Of a stretch of 64,000 bases of DNA, positions 35,534 to 43,765 are shown piece after piece (within the stretch, counting starts at the first letter, position 1; each line of letters opens with the position of its first letter). Where the stretch lies: assembly GCA_017551725.1 (NCBI GenBank), contig JAFZKY010000057.1, forward strand, positions 62,001-126,000. The letters are read 5' to 3'. Made by a program: the position numbers and the translations under genes. The notes below the pieces were generated by a model. That model searched no databases. It had not been told where the DNA came from and was given only the letters and a program-made list of their open reading frames with translations. This stretch comes from Bacteroidales bacterium. Its GTDB lineage: Bacteria > Bacteroidota > Bacteroidia > Bacteroidales > WCHB1-69.

Positions 35534-36586
35534 TTAGGATTTCTGCATCTGGGCAAATCCCTGGGCCTTGATTTCCACCTGATGGTTATCGCCGGTAATC
35601 AGCTTGTAGCCATCGGCTTCTTCCTTGATATAGCCGATAATGGACACATTCTCAATCTGTTTGAGTTTCTCGTAGTCGGCCTGCCGGATGGTGAACATCA
35701 GTTCGTAGTCGTCACCGCCGTTGAGGGCGGCCACGGTGTGTACGATGTCCAGGTCTTTCAGCGTGGTGAAGGTGAGTTCCGTCATGGGGAGTTTCTCTTC
35801 AAAGATGGCGCATCCGGCGTGCGAGGCCCGGCATATCTGCATGACGGCGGCGGCGAGGCCGTCGGCCACGTTTGTCATGGCGGTGGGGATGATGTTCTCC
35901 CGACGCAAGGCTTCCACGATGTCGATGCGGGGCTCCGGCTTGAGCTGGCGGCGCAGCAGATAGTCCTTGCCGGAAAAGTCGGGCTGCGTGTCCGGGTTCA
36001 CCTCGAACACCTTCTTCTCCCGTTCCAGCAGCAGCAGTCCCGCGTAGGCGGCGGCAAAGTCGCCGGACACGCAGATGAGCTCGTTCTCCTTCGCGCCCTG
36101 CCGGTTTACCAAGTGTGCCGGCTCGCACTCACCGATGGCGGTGATGGCAATGACCAAGTCGCGCCGCGAGGTGGCCACGTCCAAGCCCACCACGTCGATA
36201 TTAGCACCCTCGCAACAGGTGGCAATGCCGTCCAGCAACTCGTTGACAGCCTTCAGGTTGAAACGGTTGGAAACGGAAATGCTTACCGACAACTGCGTGG
36301 GCACAGCGTTCATGCCCAAGATGTCGGACACCGCCACCGTGACGACCTTGTATCCTAGATGCCGAAACGGCACGTAGGTGAGGTCGAAGTGGACATTCTC
36401 CATGAAGACCTTGGTGGAGGTGACGACCTGCTGCCCAGACGGGTCGATGACGGACGCATCATCGCCGATGCCCACTACGGTGGAGGCATTGGACTTTGGG
36501 AAATATTTGGCGAATTCCGCAATGAGGTCATATTTGCCGAGTTGCCGGCCCTCTTCTTCGTGTATGCTGCTGTTTTTTTCTTCCAT
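35534..36586 (-). CDS. thiL: Thiamine-monophosphate kinase-like protein with altered motifs
   Basis: 350 aa with the ThiL/PurM fold: VVGIGDDASVI, VHFDLTYVPFRHLGYK, VSDILGMNAVP and a GGDDYELMFT block. ThiL phosphorylates thiamine monophosphate. Several family positions differ: TDLLxEGVHFD reads STKVFMENVHFD (Asp to Lys), GGDT reads GLDVAT, and DISDGL reads NVADGL. The first and third remove acidic residues usually tied to Mg-ATP. It may be impaired, or use an altered site. The family call is firm; activity is uncertain. Confidence 0.85.
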   Translation of the reverse strand: MEEKNSSIHEEEGRQLGKYDLIAEFAKYFPKSNASTVVGIGDDASVIDPSGQQVVTSTKVFMENVHFDLTYVPFRHLGYKVVTVAVSDILGMNAVPTQLSVSISVSNRFNLKAVNELLDGIATCCEGANIDVVGLDVATSRRDLVIAITAIGECEPAHLVNRQGAKENELICVSGDFAAAYAGLLLLEREKKVFEVNPDTQPDFSGKDYLLRRQLKPEPRIDIVEALRRENIIPTAMTNVADGLAAAVMQICRASHAGCAIFEEKLPMTELTFTTLKDLDIVHTVAALNGGDDYELMFTIRQADYEKLKQIENVSIIGYIKEEADGYKLITGDNHQVEIKAQGFAQMQKS

Positions 36587-36604
36587 GACGGTCTTGATTA
36601 ATAA

Positions 36605-36646
36605 AAGAAAGTCCGATGTGGCATGTCGCTGTCAAACATCGGACTT
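36605..36646 (-). terminator. Terminator of prs
   Basis: An 11-bp perfect stem, AAGTCCGATGT (36609-36619) with ACATCGGACTT (36636-36646), loop 16 bases, followed on the minus strand by TTTCTTTTAT. Confidence 0.85.
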
Positions 36647-36672
36647 GCAGAGTATGCTGTTTATAGCTTTTT

Positions 36673-37605
36673 TTATACGTAATAATGGGTGGAAATGGAG
36701 GTGTTCTCTATCACGCTTTGGATCACTTCGGCCATGAGTTGCGAGACGGAGATCTGTTTGATCTTGGAGCACTCGGCCCGCAAGGGAATCGTGTCGGTCA
36801 CGAGCACCTCGTCCAGTACGGAGTTTTCGATGTTTTGGATGGCGCTGCCGGAGAAGAGGCCGTGGGCACACATGGCGCGTACGCTGCGGGCTCCCATCTC
36901 CTTGATACGGGCGGCAGCTTTGCAGAGCGTACCGGCCGTGTCAATGATGTCGTCCACGATGATGACATCTTTGTCTTTGACCTCACCGATAATCTGCAGG
37001 GAGGCCACCTCGTTCTGTTTCACACGCTGTTTGTAACCGATAGCCAAATCGCAGTTCAACGCCTTGGCATAGGTGGAGGCGCGTTTGGTACCGCCAGTGT
37101 CGGGAGAGGCGATGCAGATGTCCGGCATGTTGAGATTGCGGATGTAGGGGATGAAGACGTTGGAGGCGAACAGATGGTCCACAGGCACCTCGATGAAGCC
37201 CTGAATCTGGTCGGCGTGGAGGTCCATTGTGATGATACGGCTCACACCGGCGGCGGTCAACAGATTGCACATCAGCTTGGCTCCGATGGAGGTACGCGGT
37301 TTGTCCTTCCGGTCCTGACGGGCATAGCCGAAGTAGGGCACCACCGCGATGATGTTGCGTGCGGAGGCGCGCTTGGCCGCGTCGATGGTGATCAGCAACT
37401 CGATGATGTTGTCGGCGGGCGAGAAGGTGGGTTGGATGATGAACACATCCTTGCCACGGATCGTGTCGTTGAAATAGACTTGGATTTCGCCGTCCTTGAA
37501 CTGGAGGATGTCCACCGGGAAAAGGTCCTTTTTCAGGTGCTCGGCAATGCGTTTGGCAAGCTCAGGGTTCGAACGACCCGCCACTAAAACGTAATCTTGG
37601 TTCAT
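36673..37605 (-). CDS. prs: Ribose-phosphate pyrophosphokinase
   Basis: 310 aa, normal for PRPP synthetase. Seen: KDGEIQVYFNDTIRGKDVFI, PYFGYARQDRK (ATP loop), DLHADQIQGF and the PRPP-binding VIVDDIIDTAGTL. It makes PRPP for purine, pyrimidine, His and NAD synthesis. It has its own -7 element upstream and a strong terminator downstream, so it looks monocistronic. Confidence 0.97.
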   Translation of the reverse strand: MNQDYVLVAGRSNPELAKRIAEHLKKDLFPVDILQFKDGEIQVYFNDTIRGKDVFIIQPTFSPADNIIELLITIDAAKRASARNIIAVVPYFGYARQDRKDKPRTSIGAKLMCNLLTAAGVSRIITMDLHADQIQGFIEVPVDHLFASNVFIPYIRNLNMPDICIASPDTGGTKRASTYAKALNCDLAIGYKQRVKQNEVASLQIIGEVKDKDVIIVDDIIDTAGTLCKAAARIKEMGARSVRAMCAHGLFSGSAIQNIENSVLDEVLVTDTIPLRAECSKIKQISVSQLMAEVIQSVIENTSISTHYYV

Positions 37606-37650
37606 AACTTGTTGTAATTTGTGTATTTAAGGTTTTGAATAGACGTACTG

Positions 37651-37658
37651 CAAAAGTA
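37651..37658 (-). promoter_or_regulatory. TACTTTTG -7 element of prs
   Basis: Minus-strand TACTTTTG, 45 bases before the ATG at 37605. Confidence 0.5.
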
Positions 37659-37700
37659 ATCACAGTTTTTCTATTATGCAAAAAAACTTGTTACCAATTA

Positions 37701-38787
37701 TCAACAATTGCAAGACATCAGATATGCCTTGATGAAGTCGTCGATTTCGCCGTCCAGAACAGCGTTCACGTTGGAGGTTTCGCAGCCCGTGCGCAGGTCT
37801 TTCACCATCTTGTAGGGCTGCAGCACATAACTCCGGATCTGGCTTCCCCACTCTATCTTCTTCTTGGTCTGCTCGATGTCGGCGAGCTTCTCCCGCTTGC
37901 GCTCCAATTCTATTTGGTACAGTCGCGATTTCAACATGCGCATGGCCATCTCTCGGTTCTGTATCTGCGAGCGCGTCACCTGGCACTCCACGATGATGCC
38001 CGACGGATGATGGTGCAGGCGCACAGCGGTCTCCACCTTGTTGACGTTCTGGCCGCCGTGGCCCGACGAGCGGTAGGTGTCCCAGCTGATGTCCGCCGGA
38101 CTGACTTCAATAACGATGTCGTCGTTGATGACCGGATAGGCGAAGACAGAGGCAAACGTCGTGTGCCGACGGTTGGCCGCGTCAAAGGGCGAAAGGCGCA
38201 CAAGACGGTGTACGCCGATTTCGCTTTTCAGATACCCGTATGCGTAGGGACCATCCAATTCGATGGATACGGACTTGATGCCGACCACATCCCCTTCCTG
38301 TCTGTCCAACAACTTGATGCTGTAGTTGTTGCGTTCAGCCCAGCGCGTGTACATGCGCAGGAGCATCTCCGCCCAGTCGCAACTCTCTGTGCCGCCAGCG
38401 CCCGAATTGATGTTGATGATGACGTTTAGTGAGTCCTCCTCGTCGCGCATCATATTGCGGAACTCCAAGGTCTCGACGGACTTCAACACCTTCTGGTAGG
38501 CTTCATCCAGCTCTGCCTCGGTGGCATCTCCCGCCTGGAAAAATTCATTGATTACACTCAGCTCGTCCCACTCTTCGTCGGCCTTCTCGTATTCCGACAC
38601 CCAGGATTTCACCGCACTGATTTCGCGCAGCAACTTCTCGGCGGACTTCGGGTCGTCCCAGAATCCGTCCTGCTGCGTGATACGCTCCTTGTCGGCTATT
38701 TCATTTTTCTTCCCGTCGATGTCAAAGATACCTCCTTAGCTCACCGAGCCTGCTACGGAGTTCTTTAATCTGGTCGTTCGTGGTCAT
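37701..38787 (-). CDS. prfB: Peptide chain release factor 2, made by programmed +1 frameshift
   Basis: The gene starts at the ATG at 38787 ([21 protein letters not shown]) and meets an in-frame TGA at 38722-38724. The second frame continues from GAC at 38723 to the stop at 37701, giving about 361 aa in all, the normal RF2 length. The long frame holds the SPF codon-recognition motif ([17 protein letters not shown]) and the GGQ catalytic loop ([15 protein letters not shown]). RF2 ends translation at UGA and UAA. A simple ORF caller would wrongly start it at 38633 and lose about 50 residues. Confidence 0.96.
38721..38736 (-). promoter_or_regulatory. RF2 recoding site
   Basis: Minus-strand AGGAGGTATCTTTGAC: an internal Shine-Dalgarno AGGAGG, a three-base spacer, then the slippery CTT-TGA-C. 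Low RF2 lets the ribosome slip +1 past the TGA, an autoregulatory loop known from many bacteria. Confidence 0.96.
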
Positions 38788-38846
38788 AAAGATTTTAGGT
38801 TTATAATGTTTATAATGTTTTTAAGGAATGGAAGACATTCGTGTTA

Positions 38847-39287
38847 TCATGAGCGCAGGGCCTGCAGGATTTCGCCCACCTCAAAGCCTTTGGCCAACAG
38901 ACCATGCAGGACTTTGTTCCTGTTGTCGGCGTCTGCCGGATGCAAGCGTTTCCATTTTTCGATGGCGCTTTGCAAAACCTGCGCGTATTCCTCCTCGTCA
39001 ATGGCATTTATCGCCTCCTGAAGCAGGGAGGAATCCGCCCCTTTCTGATAGAGCCCCTCCCTGATTTTCAGTTTTCCCCACTGGTCATGGAGTTTGCTCC
39101 GAATGAACGTCTCAATGAAACGCTGCTCGTTCAGGAAGTCGTGCTCCTTCAGGCGGCGGACGATCTCGTCGCGCTGGGCGGTGGAGATGGGCGTTTCGCG
39201 GAGCTTGTTGCGAACTTCCTGCTCGCAACGCTCTTGGAAGGCGCAAAAGCGTTCCATTTTGGTCATGATATCGGATGGTACGTCCAT
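38847..39287 (-). CDS. recX: Regulatory protein RecX
   Basis: 146 aa, all helical. The RecX three-helix repeats are visible: ERCEQEVRNKLRE, EHDFLNEQRFIETFIRSKLHDQWGKLKIREGLYQKG (split) and NKVLHGLLAKGFEVGEILQAL. It binds RecA filaments and damps recombination. recA is not in this window. It lies 21 bases downstream of rng on the same strand and 59 bases upstream of prfB. Confidence 0.92.
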   Translation of the reverse strand: MDVPSDIMTKMERFCAFQERCEQEVRNKLRETPISTAQRDEIVRRLKEHDFLNEQRFIETFIRSKLHDQWGKLKIREGLYQKGADSSLLQEAINAIDEEEYAQVLQSAIEKWKRLHPADADNRNKVLHGLLAKGFEVGEILQALRS

Positions 39288-39308
39288 AACAGTTTTATAT
39301 ATAAGGTT

Positions 39309-40889
39309 TTATTCGCTGGCGGGTTCGTTCCAAAGGATGATTTCATCCATGTTGGCGTTGAAAAAATGGTGCTCAAACAAGGAGTAACTCTGGTTGGCCA
39401 CGAGACGGATTCTTTTTTTGTATTTCCATCTCCATTTCATTAAAATGGAGGGGAAACCATGTTTCAAATGGGCATACACGAACGGATGCACCATGATGGT
39501 GATTTTGGACTCCTGCTGCTTGTCAAACAGGAACTCCAAGGTATTGTCCAACTCATCTTCTATCAGGATGGGCGGTTTTATCTTGCCGGTGCCCTTGCAG
39601 GTGGGACACTGTTCCGTGGTCTCGATAATGGTGGCCTGACGCACACGCTGGCGGGTGATCTGCATGAGGCAGAACTTGTTGAGTGGCAGGATGGTGTGCT
39701 TTGCCTTGTCGTTGCGCATAAACTCGGTCATGGCCTTGTTGAGCGTCACCTTGTTGCGGGCGTCGTGGAGATCCACAAAGTCGATGGTGATGATGCCGCC
39801 CATATCGCGCAGGCGCAGCTGGCGTGCAATCTCGGCAGCGGCGATCATATTGGTGTTCAACGCGTTCTCCTCAGGTGTCTGGCTCGATTTCACGCGGTTG
39901 CCGCTGTTGACGTCGATGACGTGCATGGCTTCGGTGTGCTCAATGATAAGATACACGCCGTTTTTTACGGTCACCACCTTCCCGAAGGAACTTTTGATCT
40001 GTTTCGCCACGTTGAAATGCTCGAAGATGGGCTGTTTTTCCTTGTACAGCTTCAGGATGTCCTCTTTCTCGGGCGAATATTTGTGCAGGAGGGCTTTCAC
40101 CTCCTTGAAGGCTTCCGGAGTGTCCACATAGATGGACTGAAACGAGTCGTTGAGCATGTCGCGCAGGATGGACGAGATGCAGTCCATCTCCTGGATGATG
40201 CGCATGGGGGCCTTGGAGGCGAAAAGGTTCTCCACGGCGGTGTCCCACTTGTAGCGCAGCGAGTCCAGGTCGGCGGAGAGTTCCTCCAGGCTTTTGTTTT
40301 CGGCAACCGTACGGATGATGATGCCGAAGTTGCGCGGGCGGATCCCCTGCATCATGCTCTTGAGACGCTTGCGCTCGGCTGAGTTGCGTATCTTCTGCGA
40401 TACGGACACCTTGTCGCCGAAGGGCACGAGCACGAGGTAGCGTCCGGCAAACGAGATCTCCGTGGTGATGCGCGGACCCTTGGTGGAGATGGGCTCCTTG
40501 GCCACCTGCACCATGATCTGCTGCCCGGAGGTGAGCACGTCGCTGATCTTGCCGTTCTTGGGCACCTCTTCCAGGTACTGCACACGGCTGATGCTCCGCT
40601 TGCCGGTGGTGATGGCCTGGCTGACGAAGGCGTTGATGGTACGGGCGTTGACGCCCAGGTCCAGATAGTGTAGGAAAGCATCCTTCTCGCTGCCGACATC
40701 CACGAATGCGGCGTTCAGTCCCGGCATGATCTTCCGCACTTTTCCAAGGTATATGTCGCCGACCGAGAACTGCATGGAGGCCTTCTCCGAGTGGATTTCC
40801 ACCAACTTCTTGTCTTCGAGAAGAGCCACCTGCACCTCGTTGGCGTGGGAGGTCAGTATGATTTCTTTCGTAATTTCAGTTTCACTCAT
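39309..40889 (-). CDS. rng: Ribonuclease G/E family protein
   Basis: 526 aa from the ATG at 40889; the longer frame runs into an upstream hairpin. It has an S1-like domain near residues 35-120 (VGDIYLGKVRKIMPGLNAAFVDVG split), the catalytic DNase-I-like domain with IDVNSGNR and ITIDFVDLHDARN (Mg-binding Asp), and the Zn-link CPTCKGTGK. It makes endonucleolytic cuts in 5'-monophosphorylated RNA, acting in 16S rRNA maturation and mRNA decay. It lacks the long C-terminal scaffold of RNase E. Confidence 0.95.
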   Translation of the reverse strand: MSETEITKEIILTSHANEVQVALLEDKKLVEIHSEKASMQFSVGDIYLGKVRKIMPGLNAAFVDVGSEKDAFLHYLDLGVNARTINAFVSQAITTGKRSISRVQYLEEVPKNGKISDVLTSGQQIMVQVAKEPISTKGPRITTEISFAGRYLVLVPFGDKVSVSQKIRNSAERKRLKSMMQGIRPRNFGIIIRTVAENKSLEELSADLDSLRYKWDTAVENLFASKAPMRIIQEMDCISSILRDMLNDSFQSIYVDTPEAFKEVKALLHKYSPEKEDILKLYKEKQPIFEHFNVAKQIKSSFGKVVTVKNGVYLIIEHTEAMHVIDVNSGNRVKSSQTPEENALNTNMIAAAEIARQLRLRDMGGIITIDFVDLHDARNKVTLNKAMTEFMRNDKAKHTILPLNKFCLMQITRQRVRQATIIETTEQCPTCKGTGKIKPPILIEDELDNTLEFLFDKQQESKITIMVHPFVYAHLKHGFPSILMKWRWKYKKRIRLVANQSYSLFEHHFFNANMDEIILWNEPASE

Positions 40890-40910
40890 GGGTGTGGGGG
40901 TTATAAAACA

Positions 40911-40954
40911 ATGAAAACTAAACAAAGCGCGTAAGCGTTTCATTTAGTTTTCAT
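40911..40954 (-). promoter_or_regulatory. Large stem-loop in the rng leader
   Basis: On the minus strand a perfect 12-bp stem ATGAAAACTAAA / TTTAGTTTTCAT continues through wobble pairs and CGC/GCG to a UUAC tetraloop: 44 nt in total with one internal mismatch. It ends 21 bases before the rng start codon and 22 bases after the 29-aa gene. It may act as an intergenic terminator or as a target for RNase G autoregulation. Confidence 0.75.
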
Positions 40955-40975
40955 CCTAATTTAACTCATAAAAGA

Positions 40976-41065
40976 TTATTTGTTTTTATGTCTGTTCTTT
41001 CTCAGACGTTTTTTTCTTTTATGAGTGGACATTTTATGTCTCTTTCTTTTCTTACCGCTTGGCAT
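40976..41065 (-). CDS. AURKAIP1/COX24-domain small basic protein, 29 aa
   Basis: ATG at 41065 to TAA at 40976. The 29-residue product starts MPSGKKRKRHKMSTHKRKKR and is over half Lys/Arg/His. This sequence type is a conserved Bacteroidetes small protein related to the mitochondrial mS38/AURKAIP1 family and is probably ribosome-associated. It sits between hup and rng, 22 bases after hup. It is too short for many gene callers. Confidence 0.88.
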   Translation of the reverse strand: MPSGKKRKRHKMSTHKRKKRLRKNRHKNK

Positions 41066-41087
41066 AATTAGAAGATTTTAAAGATTG

Positions 41088-41372
41088 TTATTTTGTGGAT
41101 TTCTTGACGGCGTTAACGAAAGTCTTGCAGGGTTTGAAAGCGGGAATGTTGTGAGCCGGGATGGTGATCGTCTCTTTCTTGGAGATGTTGCGGGCCGTCT
41201 TCTGAGCTCTTTGTTTGATGATGAAGCTACCAAAGCCTCTGAGGTAAACATTCTCACCGCCAACCATGGAGTTCTTCACACTTGACATGAACACTTCAAC
41301 GATGGTTTGGACGCTGTTTTTGTCAAATCCAGTTTTGTTGGAAATTTCATTAACGATATCAGCTTTCGTCAT
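41088..41372 (-). CDS. hup: HU-family DNA-binding protein
   Basis: 94 aa, the standard size. The start MTKADIVNEISNKTGFDKN, the core FGSFIIKQRAQKTARNISKKE (the beta-arm region, here with IIKQRAQKTARN) and the C-terminal IPAHNIPAFKPCKTFVNAVK match HU/IHF. It bends and compacts DNA as a dimer. A TATTTTTG element lies 52 bases upstream of its start. Confidence 0.95.
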   Translation of the reverse strand: MTKADIVNEISNKTGFDKNSVQTIVEVFMSSVKNSMVGGENVYLRGFGSFIIKQRAQKTARNISKKETITIPAHNIPAFKPCKTFVNAVKKSTK

Positions 41373-41423
41373 AACTTTAATGTTTTAATTGTTAATACTA
41401 AATGTTTCTATTTTTTTGGGGTG

Positions 41424-41431
41424 CAAAAATA
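41424..41431 (-). promoter_or_regulatory. TATTTTTG -7 element of hup
   Basis: Minus-strand TATTTTTG in the 97-base gap between deoC and hup, 51 bases before the hup ATG. Confidence 0.55.
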
Positions 41432-41469
41432 CAATTATTTTGTTCACAATCCACCATTTACGAAAATTT

Positions 41470-42312
41470 TTATTTGATTTTCTCGAAAACGCGGTTGGCA
41501 AGGCGGCTTGCACCTATCCGAAAGTAACGTTTTGAAAGCCAATCCTTACCCAAAACGGCGGTGAGAAGGTTCACATATCGGAGCGCATCGTCCGGATCGG
41601 AGATGCCGCCCGCCGCCTTGATGCCGACCATCTTCCCCGTCTCCTTGTAGTGCCGTTTGATGGCGTCCATCATGATGAGGAATGCTTCGGGCGTGGCGTT
41701 GACCGCAATCTTGCCCGTGGATGTCTTGATGAAATCGGCGCCCGCGGCGATGGCCAACTGGGAAGCCTTGTAGATGTTCTGCGGGGTTTTCAGCTCGCCG
41801 GTCTCCAGGATGACCTTGAGCAATGCGTTCGGGCAGGCCTCGCGGATGGCCCGGATCTCGTCATAGACCTCCTGATAACGGCCTTCCAGAAACTTGCCCC
41901 GCGAAATCACCATGTCGATCTCGTCGGCGCCCTCGTGTACGGCGTACCGCACCTCGGCCACCTTGATCTCGATGGGCGACTGGCCTGCGGGGAACGCGCC
42001 GGCCACGGAGGCCACACTAATGTCGGTGCCTTTCAGCTCCTCCTTGGCGATGGCCACAAAGGGAGGATACACGCACACCGCCGCCGTGCACGGCACCTGG
42101 CGCTGTGGGTTATAGAAGGCCTGCGCCTTCTTGCAGAGCGCCACCACCGCCTGACGGTTGTCGCTGCCCTCCAGGGTGGTCAGGTCTATACTACTTAATA
42201 TATAACGGTATGCGGCCTGCTCGTCCATGTAGGACATCTCCTGGGTGGCAAGCCCGGCGAGCCGCTTGGCCAATTGCTCTTCGTTGTAGGGATAATCTTC
42301 TAATTGAAACAT
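41470..42312 (-). CDS. deoC: Deoxyribose-phosphate aldolase
   Basis: 280 aa from the ATG at 42312; the longer frame upstream is antisense to the kinase leader. Seen: TAAVCVYPPFV, EIDMVISRGKFLEG (Asp-Met) and the Schiff-base lysine block ADFIKTSTGKI near residue 195, then VGIKAAGGI. It splits 2-deoxyribose-5-phosphate into glyceraldehyde-3-phosphate and acetaldehyde in nucleoside catabolism. The N-terminal 60 residues are an extension relative to short DeoC proteins. Confidence 0.94.
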   Translation of the reverse strand: MFQLEDYPYNEEQLAKRLAGLATQEMSYMDEQAAYRYILSSIDLTTLEGSDNRQAVVALCKKAQAFYNPQRQVPCTAAVCVYPPFVAIAKEELKGTDISVASVAGAFPAGQSPIEIKVAEVRYAVHEGADEIDMVISRGKFLEGRYQEVYDEIRAIREACPNALLKVILETGELKTPQNIYKASQLAIAAGADFIKTSTGKIAVNATPEAFLIMMDAIKRHYKETGKMVGIKAAGGISDPDDALRYVNLLTAVLGKDWLSKRYFRIGASRLANRVFEKIK

Positions 42313-42343
42313 AGTCAGTTTGTTTTTTGTTAAATTCCGGCGG

Positions 42344-42351
42344 CAAAGGTA
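42344..42351 (-). promoter_or_regulatory. TACCTTTG -7 element of deoC
   Basis: Minus-strand TACCTTTG, 31 bases before the ATG at 42312. Confidence 0.5.
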
Positions 42352-42423
42352 CACTTTTCCATAAAAATAATTGGGCCCGGCCACTCGGTTTTCCAAAATA
42401 TTCTCCTGCTCGCATATTTTTTT

Positions 42424-42431
42424 TACTTTTG
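42424..42431 (+). promoter_or_regulatory. TACTTTTG -7 element of the Ser/Thr kinase
   Basis: Plus-strand TACTTTTG, 17 bases before the ATG at 42449, divergent from deoC. Confidence 0.55.
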
Positions 42432-42448
42432 CAAGCCAATTCATCAGT

Positions 42449-43765
42449 ATGACTGCAAACGACTCCTCATCCTCCGGCGAAATCACCTCCTCCTTCGAGA
42501 AAATCTCGGATGTGTTCACCTCCTATTCGGAAATCCCATCCGAGGGGTTCAACCGACTATACAAAGCACAACGATATGGTAAATGGTTTATAATCAAAGG
42601 GTTGAAGCCAGAGTACCAGCACAAAGAGGTCTATGTCAGCCTGCTGACCAAGGAGTTTGAGTTGGGTCTGAAGATGGATCACCCCAACATTGCGCATATC
42701 TTCAGCAAGGAGACCGACCCTGTGGCTGGGCCATGCATCGTGATGGAATATGTGGATGGCGTTACGCTAAAGGCCTTCCTGAAGCAGAATCCGCCCCGGA
42801 AAGTGCGGATGAAAATCGCAAAGGAATTGCTGTCCGCCATGTCGTACTATCATAGTATGCAGATTGTTCACCGCGATCTCAAACCCGACAACATCCTCAT
42901 CACACGAAATGGCCACAATGTCAAGATCATTGATTTCGGATTGGCGGACAGCGACTGGCACGGCGTGCTGAAACAGCCTGTAGGCTCTGACCATTACGCT
43001 GCACCCGAGCAGAAGGCCGGGGGCTCGCCCATAGACTGCCGTGCCGACCTATACGCCTTTGGAAAGATCCTTCGGCAGCTCTTCCCGCACGCATACGGAC
43101 GCATCGCCCGCAAGTGTACGCAGGAGAACCGTGAAAAACGTTACAGCAATGCGGAGGAAATCCTGCAACGGCTGCAACGACATGAGCACACCGCCCCCAT
43201 TATCATAGCCATCGCCTTTGTGATTGTATTAGCCATCTGCGCATGGTTCTTGTTCCGTCCCAATAACGACGGCGACAAAGAGAACCCAAACATTGAAAAA
43301 CAAGAGGCCTCCGTTTCGGAAATCACGAATGATGATATAGCCGGTCCTGAAACTGCTCCTGCAAATCCTGTTTCTCAGGCAGAACCAAACCATACAGAAA
43401 CTGCGATAAACGAAAACACCGCCGTCACAAGTGCCTATAATCAACTCCCGCAAGCGGTCAAAAGGAGCATTGAACAGTCGGTGGATGCTGTTTTCCAGCC
43501 GTTCTGGGACTGGGAAAAGGCGGCGACTGCCCGCGGAGTCACCTCTGCGGACAAGCTGACAGAATATGTACAATCAGATTTCTTCAAAAACAATTACGAA
43601 ATCCGAGAGCGGCACCGTGAAGCCGTGGTGAGCGACATACTTCGACGATATCCCCAGTGCGAGTCCATCCGTGATTCGGTGACGATGTTTTACAACTCCA
43701 CGTTTGTGAACCGGATGGTGATAGTGAACAACACGGTAAGCGCATGGCAGCGGGAGAGCCGCTAA
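42449..43765 (+). CDS. Membrane Ser/Thr protein kinase with an extracytoplasmic tail
   Basis: 438 aa from the ATG at 42449. Kinase domain residues 1-250: Lys in WFIIKGLKPE, Glu in LTKEFELGLKMDHPN, catalytic loop VHRDLKPDNIL, DFG in IIDFGLADSD, and AAPEQ. The glycine-rich loop is missing; the matching place reads IPSEGFNRLYKAQRYG. A single membrane span (IIIAIAFVIVLAICAWFLF, near 260) is followed by an Asn/Glu-rich linker and a helical domain of about 110 residues. It ends 4 bases inside the convergent FISUMP gene. Its substrate is unknown. Confidence 0.9.
   Translation: MTANDSSSSGEITSSFEKISDVFTSYSEIPSEGFNRLYKAQRYGKWFIIKGLKPEYQHKEVYVSLLTKEFELGLKMDHPNIAHIFSKETDPVAGPCIVMEYVDGVTLKAFLKQNPPRKVRMKIAKELLSAMSYYHSMQIVHRDLKPDNILITRNGHNVKIIDFGLADSDWHGVLKQPVGSDHYAAPEQKAGGSPIDCRADLYAFGKILRQLFPHAYGRIARKCTQENREKRYSNAEEILQRLQRHEHTAPIIIAIAFVIVLAICAWFLFRPNNDGDKENPNIEKQEASVSEITNDDIAGPETAPANPVSQAEPNHTETAINENTAVTSAYNQLPQAVKRSIEQSVDAVFQPFWDWEKAATARGVTSADKLTEYVQSDFFKNNYEIRERHREAVVSDILRRYPQCESIRDSVTMFYNSTFVNRMVIVNNTVSAWQRESR

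Noticed and set aside
38722..38729. TATCTTTG promoter-like match inside prfB
   Set aside because: It is part of the RF2 recoding site and conserved for that reason.
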